This document shows positions 10,218 to 21,600 of a stretch of 64,000 nucleotides of DNA, piece after piece. The first letter of the stretch is position 1. Each line of letters starts with the position of its first letter. The stretch is taken from positions 25,136,501 through 25,200,500 of the forward strand of contig NC_073358.2 in NCBI RefSeq assembly GCF_027580225.2, given 5' to 3'. Under the pieces are notes generated by a model, which was not told the origin of the DNA, did no database searches, and worked only from the letters and a program-made list of their open reading frames with translations. A program made the position numbers and the translations under genes. The stretch is from Misgurnus anguillicaudatus (taxonomy: Eukaryota > Chordata > Actinopteri > Cypriniformes > Cobitidae).

Positions 10218-13200
10218 GTAAGTGCACTTTTTATCTCTTTTTTTCGTATGATTGTTTCGTTATAATAATTATTTAGAATATTTTTGTCATGGATTTGCAA
10301 GAATAAACAGAAGTGTTTAAAATGAAGTGAGTTGCTTTGTTAGTGGGCAACTGTAAAGTTTTGTTCTGAGTGTCATCGAGACAGGTGCGTCCTCATGCGT
10401 ACCTTCATATATTCATCGTTTATTTGGAAAAAAAAGGGGGCATTTGGAAATTGTTACCCTAAAATACTAATAATTTTCAGGAAACGTGTCCAAATTAAAT
10501 GACTATGCGAAGGTTGTCAAAAGTAGGCAGCAGCAGACATAAGAGATCAATTTCACTGTCTACACGAGAGCAGCATTAAATTGAATGGCTTCTCTAGTTG
10601 CCATGATAATAATGCCTAAAAATGTTTAATTACAACATGATTGTATTTATGTTAGTCGTGTCTAGCATCAAGGATAACAATGCGTCTTTTATTTATAGTA
10701 GGCTAAATATAAATTTGGCACAAAATCTAAAGTAAACCTGTAAGTAGTTAAATCAGCCAGACATTCGTCTGTATTTTTCTTAAGAGTAGCTAGTGAAATT
10801 AGACACTACCTTGCTACCTCGTCTGGCTTTCATAAATTCAAGTCAGCAGACATAATGGAAAAAAATATGTATAATTTCCACGCATTTCTAATTGCGAGGA
10901 CACAGCAGTGCATATCGTCAACATAAACGGCGTGATGATTTTTTTTTAAACAAAGTTTGATGAGGATTGCGTGACTGTATGATTTAATTGGATTGTCTGG
11001 CGCGTGGTTTCCCCGGCGCGAATCTCCAATGGCATAAATAAATACGAGCAATTCCCCTTAGAGTTGACCCGACGGTTAATTACACAGCTTGTCTGTGTAT
11101 CTAAACTATATTATGAACAGTGATGAAATGCGTTTCTGTAAGTCTGCTGAAACGTGGTGGTGAGCGCAGACAGTTGGCACGGGGCGCTTGAAGAGTCTGG
11201 AGTCTAGACTACCATGCACATTGTTTAAATAGGTATGAGTCTGTCAGTCTGGCACTTACTTTGAGACAGTACATCTCTGCGCGGCCAAAATATAATCGAC
11301 GGGAGCAAAATCATATCCCGAGCGGACCGCGATCCCTTGAGTTGTCTGGGTGAAGGCATGCAAGTGTAAAACAGTCGCATTACGTTGGGAAAAAATCAGA
11401 CAAAATACGGCGGGGGAGGGGGAGCGCGAGAGCTCCGGCTAATACAGGCTGCACGTGTTGTGTCTGGGTCATTGGCTTCAGACACTTTAATACGACAGGC
11501 ATTTTTCCCTTTATGTTTACAGCTGGCAACTGCTGGCTACAGCAAGGCAAGAACGGGAGATGTCAGGTGCTCTACATGCCAGGCATGAGTCGAGAGGAAT
11601 GTTGCCGAAGTGGGAGGCTCGGCACATCTTGGACTGAGGAAGATGTGCCCAACAGCACATTATTCAGGTGGATGATCTTCAATGGCGGTGCTCCAAACTG
11701 CATACCTTGTAAAGGTACAATCCCATGCTTGTCTCTTCTGCAACAAGTGAAGAACATATACATATAATAGAATTATATCTTATAAGACAATTATATATAT
11801 TTTAAAATATCATTTTCCCTGACTCTTTTCGATATTAGAGACGTGCGATAATGTTGACTGTGGCCCTGGGAAGAGATGTAAAATGAACAGGAGGAGTAAG
11901 CCACGCTGCGTCTGTGCCCCAGACTGCTCCAATATCACCTGGAAGGGGCCAGTGTGCGGCTCCGACGGAAAAACATACAGAGATGAATGTGCCCTTTTAA
12001 AATCCAAATGCAAAGGGCACCCTGACCTGGAGGTGCAGTATCAAGGCAAATGCAAAAGTAGGTTGTACACGCCTTTCAGAGCAAAAGCGAAATCTTATTA
12101 AGTTTAAGAATACATTTTAGCAGTTGTGCATGCAGACCATCTAAACCACATTATTGAAAGAAATGTGCAGGACATTTTTGGGAACTAGGTCATTGGTTGT
12201 GTTAAACTTGGAACAGCGATGTAAAACAGCTTTCTCCTTTTCGTCCTCGTAGAGACATGCCGCGACGTCCTGTGTCCTGGTAGTTCTACTTGTGTGGTGG
12301 ACCAGACCAACAATGCATACTGCGTGACATGCAACCGGATCTGCCCAGAGGTTATGTCTCCTGAGCAGTACCTTTGCGGCAACGATGGGATTGTCTATGC
12401 CAGTGCGTGCCATTTAAGGAGAGCCACGTGCTTGCTTGGTAGATCCATTGGTGTGGCATATGAAGGCAAATGCATCAGTAAGTGTCTAGAGAAATGATCA
12501 GTATTTAGTATTAGAAAATATTTGCTGGGCAAATACATTCTGTTCCGTTACAGTCTCTCGTGACAATCCTGTTGTGATTTGCAAAGGAAAGCCATCGGTG
12601 TTTAATTGTTTCCTGATGTTATTTTATAACAAACTAAGCATATCTAGCCCACGGCTCTTTGTGCAAGATCCACCTCCTGGGCTCTCGACAACAACAAGCG
12701 CATTTATGCACGTCCAGGTTGATTTTTTGGATCGGCTAAGGTTCCTGTCTTCTGTTTTCTTTTAGAGGCCAAGTCATGTGATGACATCCATTGTAGCACA
12801 GGGAAGAAATGCCTGTGGGATGCCAAGATGGGTCGTGGGCGCTGTGCAGTTTGCGTGGAGTCGTGCCCGGAAAGTCGCTCGGAGGAGGCGGTGTGCGCCA
12901 GCGACAACACCACATATCCGAGCGAGTGTGCCATGAAGCAGGCCGCTTGCTCTTTGGGGGTTCTCCTGGAGGTTAAGCATTCAGGATCTTGCAACTGTAA
13001 GTAACACATATTAAAGACAATCCAATGCTGCCCCCAGCAACCTCCCCCCCAAACCCTCCACCCCTCCAAATAACGCCTCTTCATTACCTTCCTGCTGCTA
13101 AGATTTAAGCTACAGAAAGGACTAAAGATTGGAAGTTCTTTGCATGTCCTCTTTGGCTGGCTTCATTAATTTCGCATTTTCTTGGGAAAAATTGCGGCAA

Positions 13201-14554
13201 GAAAATGTTGATCCCACGAAATCCGATGAAGATCAACGAAAACCATGCGTTTCAAGAACTCTCTCTAGGAGTCCTTTTATACTAATTTCTTCATTTAACT
13301 AACAAGAAAATGATGTGCAGACTAACTTTTGCAGTTAGCGAAAGACATCGCTCACTCATAGCGACCTGTTGAGGTCGCTGTAACTTTCAGTTCGTTTTCC
13401 CCTTTGTTGTAGTGTAAATGTAGAGACTTATATAATCATATATCAGCTTGTCATTGTCACATAGCTATATTCATGGTTATCATGTAAGTGTTTTATGAAT
13501 TCTGTTTTTTGTTTGATTTGATCTGCTTTTGGCTGTAATCAATAATTTCAAATGCACTATGACATAAATAGCTCTGCCAATCTTTCCGAGGGTTTGAAAG
13601 GCTTTTTCTTACACTCACATAAGGTGATTGTAACATTGGTGCCATTGTTTCGAATTCGAAGAGAACTTGTAGACTACCTATTTTGACAGATGGTTCACTA
13701 GCTTTGAGAAACGGATTAATGAAGCTGGCTGAGCCACAAATATTACAGCAACAAAGAGGTTACATTCCGATTTGTGCTATAGCAAACAAATCTAACGATC
13801 AATGTGAATAAAACCGATTTTTACCTTAATGTTATTGTGCCTTAAGGTATGTACATAATATTCATGGGACCAACTTTATGATCACCTCATGGTTCGAACG
13901 ACTACGGCATTTTGCAGTTTGCAGGACAAAAAGTCTGTTGTTTGTAGAGCAATGCTTTCTTGATTCTTCTCTGCTGTTAGATAGCTAACAATAGCAAGGT
14001 GAATTTGTGTGTGCAGTTTTGCTGTGATTGTGTTGTCTTAAAAATTGTTTATTTGTTTGTGAGGGACTGCATATTTGTTTCATTGCTTTACCCGTGTCAA
14101 TTTTTTTCAATGTAAACTATTATGTAGAAAAAATATATTATATATATATATACCTCAGAACTGTGCCATTGACCATGTAGCTACGGTCGGCCGGTGCGCA
14201 GGGTGTTGCCCTGCCCAGTAACAACACAAACCAGAAAAAAGCAAGAGCATTTGATTTCACAGACCTGAGCCTTTAAAGCCTCCGATCTGGCTTATTTATG
14301 TGAATCTTGTTGCATAATTTTTGGTCAGCTGCCAAATAGCCGTAACACACGAGCTCTAAAGTATGGCTTTCTCAGAGACATTGGCGTAAAGACAATTACT
14401 CACATAAGTTATGCGCTGTTGTGGTCTATATTCATACAACAGCTACCATGTATTCTCCCATATAGCCATTACTGAAGACCAGGAGGATGATGACGATGAA
14501 GAAGACCAGGACTACATGGCTTATGTCCATTTATCACCTGTACTGGATGGATAA
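10124..14554 (+). CDS. fst: Follistatin, six coding exons, 349 aa long form
   Basis: Secreted glycoprotein that binds and neutralises activins, myostatin/GDF11 and some BMPs. Coding exons by GT/AG boundaries: 10124-10217, 11523-11714, 11839-12057, 12253-12477, 12766-12996 and 14466-14554; they sum to 1,050 nt (349 codons plus TAA) and every intron is phase 1. Domain order: signal peptide (about 1-31), N-terminal TB-like domain (about 32-95), follistatin domains 1 (96-168), 2 (169-243) and 3 (244-320), acidic tail (321-349). Cysteine spacing, the [13 protein letters not shown]azal-type motif and near-identity to zebrafish follistatin as I remember it make the call firm. Possible N-glycosylation sites: N75, N127, N291. 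The ATG at 10124 has A at -3 and starts [10 protein letters not shown]. Teleosts may have two fst paralogues; I cannot say which this is. The gene is convergent with ndufs4. Confidence 0.97.
10218..11522 (+). other. fst: fst intron 1
   Basis: 1,305 bp phase-1 intron. Its 3' half (about 10,980-11,460) is richer in CG dinucleotides, has CCAAT (11026) close to CATAAATAAATA and a GGGGGAGGGGGAGCGCGAG tract (about 11411), so it may carry enhancer or alternative promoter activity. No repeat recognised. Confidence 0.45.
11523..11714 (+). CDS. fst: fst exon 2: N-terminal activin-binding domain
   Basis: Follows acceptor TTTACAG. It encodes residues 32-95, starting [14 protein letters not shown] and ending APNCIPCK. 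This is the TB-like N-terminal domain that contacts the ligand at the type I receptor-binding face. The conserved Trp (W36) and the paired cysteines CC (58-59) are present. N75-S-T is a potential N-glycosylation site. The donor is aaag|GTACAA. Confidence 0.96.
11839..12057 (+). CDS. fst: fst exon 3: follistatin domain 1 with heparin-binding segment
   Basis: Intron 2 is only 124 bp. The exon encodes [14 protein letters not shown], then the basic stretch KMNRRSKPR (110-118), which is the heparan-sulfate-binding site of follistatin domain 1 in this family, and then the Kazal-like half with [17 protein letters not shown]127-I-T is a potential glycosylation site. Read-through into intron 3 would give a stop within about 15 codons. 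The donor is tgcaaaa|GTAGGT. Confidence 0.96.
12253..12477 (+). CDS. fst: fst exon 4: follistatin domain 2
   Basis: Encodes [14 protein letters not shown] through VAYEGKCI. Ten cysteines follow the follistatin-domain pattern (EGF-like plus Kazal-like halves), with [15 protein letters not shown] as the Kazal core. In known structures this domain packs against the type II receptor site of activin or myostatin. Donor atca|GTAAGT; acceptor CTCGTAG. Confidence 0.96.
12766..12996 (+). CDS. fst: fst exon 5: follistatin domain 3
   Basis: Encodes [16 protein letters not shown] through VKHSGSCN. The third follistatin domain includes [15 protein letters not shown] with N291-T-T as a possible glycosylation site. 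The donor is aact|GTAAGTAA. If this intron is not removed, the reading frame continues as Cys-Lys and stops at 13002-13004, giving a 322 aa short form; spliced to exon 6 it gives the 349 aa form. Confidence 0.96.
12997..14465 (+). other. fst: fst intron 5 (retained in a possible short isoform)
   Basis: 1,469 bp. An in-frame stop lies six bases into the intron (13002-13004). A short hairpin GCAGGG-TGTTG-CCCTGC occurs at about 14198-14214 and a TA run at about 14137-14150. No mobile element identified. Confidence 0.5.
14466..14554 (+). CDS. fst: fst exon 6: acidic C-terminal tail
   Basis: After acceptor CCCATATAG the frame gives [19 protein letters not shown] followed by [10 protein letters not shown] and TAA (14552-14554). 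This Asp/Glu-rich tail is the hallmark of the long follistatin isoform; in mammals it masks the basic heparin-binding site and makes the protein circulate. The preceding intron 5 is 1,469 bp, so alternative inclusion is easy to imagine. Confidence 0.93.
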
Positions 14555-15540
14555 AGCGCCATCATCCGGTGGAACAGACCTAGTAGGGCAAGGAATCATG
14601 TCCACACTGTACATATGTGTATGCTAATTTATTTTTCAGAGGAAAAAAAAGAGGTATACATGTAGTTCAGTCTGCTTGATGTTTATTTATACAGTGTTTT
14701 GTTTTATAATTTATGCATTTACGGTGTCCGGCTTACTGTCTGTCATGTTGATTTATTTTTTTCCCTTTTTTTTTTCTTTTTTTATTATGACCGAGAAATA
14801 TATTTGTCCAAAGAGAAGCAGTGTTATTTATTGTGAGGTAATATGCTACCATGTTGTAAAGTGTGAGTCATCTGCAAGCTGTAAATTGCATTTCCCTGAG
14901 CTGTATAAATGCTTATCAGTGTCAATTCTGTATCACAGATGTTTATTTCACACATACTTGCATGTTAGTTTGTGTTTATTTATTGGAAAAAAATGGAAAC
15001 ACATAGGAAAAATGTCACTCTTTAATGTACATGTATATTTCTGGTTTTGTTTACAGTTTATTGTAACTGACCAAAGGGATCTTAAAGTTTTGTGGTATGG
15101 TGCAGCAGGTGAAAGTTAAAAATGAGCCATTTCTCATATAGGAAACCCTTGACAATTACTTTACTATGAGCAACAGCAGTAACAGCTCAACGTATTTTTT
15201 GCGAAAGAGGTGAAATTCCCAGTGGGTGATACTTTGAGAAACGTGTGCCATTAAGCTTTTTTGTGTCGTTTTTGCCAATATTCTGCTCCATATTGCTCTT
15301 GCAGAGCTAACAAAAGGAAAAGAGAACCGAGTATCAATATATAATGCATTCACTTTTTCACTGTTTTCACTTTGTCAAAATGCATTTTTATTTTTTAGAC
15401 ATCTCAAGATAAAAATAAAATTCAGTTATAAATATATAGTTTTGTATTTTTATGTAAATGTCATATGTATATACAAAGTTTGATGGTATTTGTACAGATA
15501 TTAAGAGTGAACTCAATAAAAAAAATAATGCTTATCAATT
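14555..15540 (+). other. fst: fst 3' untranslated region
   Basis: AT-rich sequence after the fst stop codon with several TTTATTTA/ATTTA-type elements (for example near 14625-14690 and 14930-14985), compatible with an unstable, regulated mRNA. It contains a chance 147-codon open frame (14676-15119) with F/Y/C-rich, low-complexity translation that I do not regard as a gene. AATAAA signals occur at 15414-15419 and 15515-15520. Confidence 0.6.
15515..15520 (+). terminator. fst: Probable fst polyadenylation signal
   Basis: AATAAA followed by an A-rich run and then GT/T-rich sequence (TGGTCACTGTTGTTTTG) at about 15540-15556, the layout of a cleavage and polyadenylation site. A second AATAAA at 15414 is an alternative. 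Confidence 0.5.
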
Positions 15541-15882
15541 GGTCACTGTTGTTTTGACTTCATTTAAGAAATGAGGGCCATGTCCTTTTATCAACCAAGG
15601 ATTTACTACAATAACAAGATTATTATAACTAGTTAATAAAATAATACTAAATGTCTTATTAAGGTTGATTTTTATTCTTAATGGTGTTTATTTGAGAATT
15701 ACTGTTATTTTTATCTATATTATTAACAATTTAGCAAAGTGAAGAAAACACAGTTGTGTCCCATGCAACATGTGGTCCTTCATATATCAATGCATATAAG
15801 TGGTCATTGACTCCTTGAAAAGGGTACACTTTAATATTAACATAAAAAAGTTATAGTTTTGTGATAGATTACGCCAAAAAGC

Positions 15883-16095
15883 CTACACTATAAAAAATGT
15901 CTGTAGAAATTACAGTATTACTGGGTATTACTGGCAACTAGCTGCCAGTAACTTACTGTAGATTTTACATTTATGTTATTTACTGGCAACAGTTTGTTCA
16001 AAGTGAAATAAACATAAAACATTTTCAGTCTTGATCTTCTACAGTAAGTTACTGGCAACCAGCTGCATAATTACAGCAAATTTTTTACAGTGTAG
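15883..16095. repeat. Palindromic MITE, CACTGTAAAAAA family, copy 1
   Basis: Ends CTACACTATAAAAAATGTCTG and its inverse AATTTTTTACAGTGTAG; inner palindrome built on AGTTACTGGCA/TGCCAGTAACT. Flanking TA suggests a Tc1/mariner-type TA target. Sits between the fst and ndufs4 3' ends. Confidence 0.72.
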
Positions 16096-16465
16096 CAGTC
16101 ATGTAAAGTGTTCCTGTAAGTACTAAGCTTTTAAATTTGTAGCTCAATCTTAAAGATAATCATTTGATCGCCATCATGCTGAAAGGCAAAATTTAAAGTA
16201 TCAGTTTTGTTGATTATCATTATTTCCTTGCACCATCTACCATATAAAATTCCAGTGTACGGTGGGTGGGACACTGCATTATTTGACAGAAAATTTCATT
16301 AAATACAACAACTCAAAAACAAAAAGCTAAACATGTCACATATCTTTGGAAAGCTGAAATACTTGTGATTCATATGATGTAAACCATTTTAAGATACAAA
16401 CAACACAACAGGTACAATTTGTGTCCTTCTTAGGATTTTTTTGCCTTTTTCAGGAATTTTAAGGG

Positions 16466-17370
16466 GTTAAAGGATTAGTCAATTTTCTTAAAAAAATGCA
16501 GATAATTTACTCACCACCATGTCATCCAAAATGTTGATGTCTTTCTTTGTTAGTCAAGAAGAAAATATGTTTTTTTAGGAAAACATTCCAGCATTTTTCT
16601 CATTTACATGGACTTTAATGGACCCCAACACGTAACAGATTTAATGCAGTTTAAACTTGCAAGTTTTAAAGGACTCTAAACGATCCCAAACGAGGCATAA
16701 GGGTCTTACCTAGCGAACCTATTGTCATTTTTAACAAGAAAATTAAAAATATGCACTTTTAAAACACAACTTCTCGTCTATCTCCGGTCCTGTGGCGCGC
16801 CAGCGTGACCTCGCGTAATTGCGTAATGCCGTGGAAACGTCACGTGTTACATATATAAAACGCACATTTGCGGACCATTTTAAACAATAAACTGACACAA
16901 AGACATTAATTAGTATCATTCGACATACAACAACGTCTGAACGCTCCTCTTTCTCCACACTTGTAAACACTGGGGCATAGTTTCGCATTTGTCATCCGTG
17001 ACCTCTTGACGTGATGACGTGTTGCATGAGGTCACACTGGCGCATCACAGGACCGGAGATAGATGAGAAGTTGTTTTAAAAGTGCATATTTTTAATTTTC
17101 TTGTCAAAAATGACAATCGTTTTGCTAGATAAGACCCTTATGCCTCGTTTGGAATCGTTTAGAGTCCTTTGAAAATCCATCGAAAAACTGCATTAAAACT
17201 GTTACTTGTTGGGGTTAATTAAAATCCATTAAAATGACACAAATCCTGGAATGTTTTCCTCAAAAAACAATTTCTTCTCGACTGAACAAAGAAAAACATC
17301 AACATTTTGGATGACATGGTGGTGAGTAAATTATCTGGATTTTTTTTAACCAAATTGACTAATTCTTAAC
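16466..17370. repeat. Large foldback element, ~0.9 kb inverted repeat
   Basis: The left arm begins GTTAAAGGATTAGTCAATTT and the right arm ends AAATTGACTAATTCTTAAC. The arms match all the way in through AAGGGTCTTA, TGCACTTTTAAAAC and ATCTCCGGTCCTGTG to a spacer around 16,830-17,000 that contains CACGTG and GATGACGTG motifs. Ends resemble TTAA-flanked cyprinid foldback MITEs. No transposase. Confidence 0.85.
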
Positions 17371-18442
17371 AAATAGCAATTCCCTTACTTCACTATGCAT
17401 GGTGCTTTTTAAAATCCAGGAATAGTATTAAACCTTACACGACACTTAATTTTGGCTAAACGGCTCTACCCTGACCTCATCTGACCACACACAATCTCGC
17501 ATCACAAATGGCTCCCCATCCTATTACTAACTTTCCCCTGTTCTGTTTTTGAACGAGTCTGTAGCTGCTTTTGTGGCTTCTGTCCTCCAGGCAGTGACTA
17601 TTGTAGCCAACCTAGTGCCTATTGAGACATCCATACACTTCATATGCATTTTTCAGTGTATGTACTTATGTGCCATTTAGCTCAGATGCAAAAGCAAATT
17701 AAATGCCACCTCTGTCAAAATTGAGATCATATTCGAATACTCTTGCCATGTTTTATACGTTCATCAAAAACTTTCACTTCAAATCTGCTTAATCCCATCC
17801 TCGGGACATTGAGAACAGTACCAGTTTGTTTTGTAGACTTCATTAATAATCTGATAAAAATGCTCATTTACAAGAAAACATGCCAGAGCTTATAAAGCAA
17901 CTTCTCATTATGTAAACTTTCATTTGTGTAAACAGAAATTATGCAACATAAGTCAAAAATGATGTTCATTTTGACTTCTAGTGCTTACATAAAAATATGA
18001 AGCAAAATTGAGTTGAAGTAAAATGACTGTGCAGTAACAAAAAATGACAAGGTGAAACGGGCACTGCTTTTCCAATTCACCTTCGTTGCGAGCAGGCAGG
18101 TGGTTTACTCATCTCGGCTCCGTTCATCCCTGGAGAAGCATGGGAGTAAACATATCTAGCCGCATTCAGTCTTTTGAAGCTTGACATTTACCTCATCCTC
18201 CCATTTGAGAAACATTAACAACACTAAACTGTCTACAAGAGGGTTCGGATAGTGGAAAAACTAACCACCTGACAAGAAGATTTACATTCTAAGGAAATGG
18301 AGAGATGGGAGCATTTTCAAGCACATCAGTACCATACAATTATTTCAGTAATCATTATAGTTACATACTCAATATGAAATAAACGAAGATTCAGACCTCA
18401 GCACAATAAAACTTAGTCGTTTTAAAGCTTTAAAGAAAGTAC
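17371..18442. other. fst-ndufs4 intergenic DNA with a duplicated non-coding block
   Basis: No coding. The segment 17,680-17,820 is recognisably similar to 63,498-63,645, starting with GCTCAGATGCAAAAGC in both. 18,060-18,200 is also balanced in composition and non-repetitive. Confidence 0.45.
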
Positions 18443-18448
18443 TTTATT
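18443..18448 (-). terminator. ndufs4: Probable ndufs4 polyadenylation signal
   Basis: AATAAA on the minus strand (TTTATT on the plus strand) 52 bp after the stop codon, implying a very short 3'UTR. It faces the fst polyadenylation site across about 2.9 kb. Confidence 0.6.
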
Positions 18449-18499
18449 AGATACATAACGTTCTTTTTACAAGTCTGGTAAAGATAAAAGACAGGTTGT

Positions 18500-18603
18500 C
18501 TATTTGGCTGATCTTCTAGTCCTTTTATCCCAGGAAAAGTTTGCTCCGTATGACTTCACTCTGGGCTTTTTGTCCCTCTTCTCCGTTATATCATAACTCC
18601 AAC
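18500..18603 (-). CDS. ndufs4: ndufs4 exon 5: C terminus
   Basis: Acceptor TTTTACAG at 18604. It encodes the end of G137 and [19 protein letters not shown] followed by [14 protein letters not shown] and TAG. The C-terminal RRS resembles the basic Ser site (RVS) reported as a cAMP-dependent phosphorylation site in mammalian NDUFS4; whether it is used in fish is not known from sequence. Confidence 0.95.
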
Positions 18604-21600
18604 CTGTAAAAATAAACAGGCACAGAGCGTTGCTCAGCCAAGTATATCTTACAGATAGAGTTTGGGTGACGTCCACTGCTGCTGATGTGTAGTGTAAACT
18701 TTTCGCAGGAGATGACACAGTGAGAAGAAATGCGAAGCTTTAGGTTTTTTTTTTATTCAAAGTGTGGTGCACTCATGAGATGTTTTGCAAGTGATTCTTA
18801 TTAAAACATTAGTGTTATGCTTATAAATGATGTTTAAATAGATTACCATTCTTCTCTGCAAAAGCAATAGCATCCTCCTTGGTGCTAAACATAAGCACCA
18901 TGTTGGACAGAGGGTCAGCCCTAAATCAAGGGAAAATAAATAAAAAAAGTGGATTTTTATGTTTACAGGATGAAGGGCCAAGTTAGGACTTTATTATTAC
19001 TCCTACTCACGTAGAGGCCCAACCCATCATTGGGTTCTCCCAGCGTTCCCTGGTGTCAAAATCCATCTTCCATTTCTGTGTGTTTTTGATGCCGGACTGC
19101 ATGGCATTACGGGCAGACACAAAGATTCGGACTTTGCGGGTCTTAATGTGCTCCTCGGGAACACCGGTGACAGTGGTGATGTCCTGAAAGAAATGGAGGA
19201 AAAAAATTCTCATTAGTAGCCTACAATGTGATCATTACGCAAGACAAAACCGTTAAATGTGTGCTTTTCGCTGTTCTCGTATATTTCACAAGGGAAACTT
19301 TTTTTTAACTTGTCTAGACAAGCTAATTTCTCACACTCCCAAAATGCTTCGAGACAGCCTAGTGCGATCTTCACCGCATGTCCTCAGACACAGTCCAGAA
19401 ACCTGGGCTTTCAGGTGTGAAGGCAAAAAGAACGCCCCAGACTATCTGAACAGTCTATTCATTGAAAGTTTTAAAAGAATACATCACTCCGAACAGGTGA
19501 ATTATTCAGTCTATCGTCACTGCAGGTTTAAACTCTTTTTCCCAAAGAAAACGATGTGATTTCAGAGAATTAATTGTTTTAAAATCAACAAAGACTAAAA
19601 GTGATATACAGGGACCCGATAAATGATCTAACTGTGCTAATGACTTTTTATATAAAAAACTATGTTTTATGCAGCAATCTACAAATTATTTTAAGAATGT
19701 TATGGTGTATGTGTAACATGTGAAATGGTCCTGGAATAGTGGGGCGCTGAAAGCAAAGAGAGTCCAATTCCTTTGGGAATTAGATACCAGCAATGGGAAG
19801 TCGGCAACAACACACAGACAAACCTCCCAGCAAGCAGCCACCCAAGGTTCTGAATCCTACAAGCAGCTCTCCTTTCAATGGAGGAACTTCACACATTTCA
19901 ATGGCCATTACAACTTCAAAGAATCAAATTTTCATCATTGTCTGTCATCTGCCACTTGATTCACTGAAAAAGAGGTTCTTAAGCATGAACTGCGAACAAA
20001 AGGCTGCCAAACACACTGTCTTACACCAAGTTTTTAACAGGTTGGATAAAACATACGCTTGTCTATTTCACGGGATAAAAACGCTGTAATTTGTTACTTT
20101 AAGGGACGTCATTTTGTAAAATATGACGAAACATTTACTGGCATGTCACAAAGATTTCATAAATGTCCGCTATCCATGATATGTATCTTTCAAACTTAGG
20201 TTATTCAAATATAAAATCATTTAAATGTCAAAACTTAAGAATTATATATATATATATATATATGTAAGGAATGGTTGACGACGGGCCATTGAGTTGTAAG
20301 AAAATAATGCACACCAAGGTGGTAATGCGGCACGACGCGAAGCGGAGTGCCGTTACACCGCAGGTGTGCATTGTTTTCAAATAGTTCAAGGGACCGGAGT
20401 CAATTGTTCCGCTTATACCACGGTTACCACAAACATTGCTCTGGTGCCTATTTTTAAGACATTTGAAAAATTAGGTGTGCGGTTTACAGAAAAATAATCA
20501 ACACCCATAGAACATTTCTCAGCCAATCAGAATGCAGGATTCAACAGACCCGTGGTATAATAAGAAAATAATGCACACCAAGGTGGTAATGCGGCACGAC
20601 GCGAAGCAAATTATTTTCAAATAATTCAAAGGACCGGAGTCATTTATTCCGCTTATACCACGGTTACCACAAACATTGCTCTGGTGCCTATTTTTAAGAC
20701 ATTTGAAAAGATAGGTGTGCGGTTTACAGAAAAATAATCAACACCCAACATTTCTCAGCCAATCAGAATGCAGCATTCAACAGACCCGTGGTATAAATAT
20801 ATATATAAAAAATGGATTTATCTCGTTTTGCAACGAAACTCTTCATATATATTATAAATTCTCAATTCAGGACGCAGAGAATAAGGGTTTCGTACAAAAT
20901 AAAGAATGGTATTAGTTTAAACAGACGCAAGAATGCAAGAATTATGTGTGAGATTAACAAGTCTGTAGGCCTGGTTTCCATTACAGATTTGCACAAAACT
21001 TTTGCAATACTTAAGAAATATCAATAGAAAACTATTGCAAAATGATGCTGTAAACATTATTCTTTTTCCTCTTGCAATAAGTCATTCCTAAAATTAAGAC
21101 AACAGACGTTGGTAGAGTAACTTAAATTGCAGCCACCTAGCAATTCTTTTTTTCTTTTCTTTGCAACGCCATGCCAGCTTCTGTGGCTACATTCATGGCG
21201 AGAGTCAGGCTTAATTAAATAGAATAAAACTTAATAATTATTATCATTTTTTCATTTTATCTAAAAACTGTAAATCTATGGATGTGTCCGAAATCTCTAA
21301 AATGCCGCCTTCGGAGGCATCAAGGCACGTATGAATCCAATGTTTGCTTTACTTCCGGATTCCTAAGATATTATCGTCCCACAATTCTATACATTTTACA
21401 TAATTTGTACAGAGCTGTTTTCAGCATATGCCAGGACAGATATTAGCCTGGCTCCGCCCTCCTACGTGCTTCCGCTTAATTTTCATTTTGCTTCAGTACA
21501 ACGTCTGGGACTGCTCTGTAGAGTTTCGTTTTCTCCTGCAAAAATCTGCAGGACCAATCAGCGAAAAGATGGGGGTGGCTAAGAACGATAACGTTGAGGT

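Noticed and set aside
11572..12413. Several minus-strand frames over fst exons 2-4
   Set aside because: Antisense shadows of the fst exons; no splice or start context of their own.
12704..13084. 126-codon minus-strand frame
   Set aside because: Antisense shadow of fst exon 5; open because the sense strand is coding and GC-rich.
14198..14214. GCAGGG/CCCTGC hairpin in fst intron 5 as a possible small RNA
   Set aside because: The stem is only six base pairs, too short for a microRNA precursor, and no tRNA or snoRNA boxes were found nearby.
14676..15119. 147-codon plus-strand open frame
   Set aside because: Lies wholly in the fst 3'UTR; the translation is F/Y/C-rich and low complexity, with no domain and no conserved start.
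16743..16988. 81-codon minus frame
   Set aside because: Spacer of the large foldback element; no match to any transposase motif I know.
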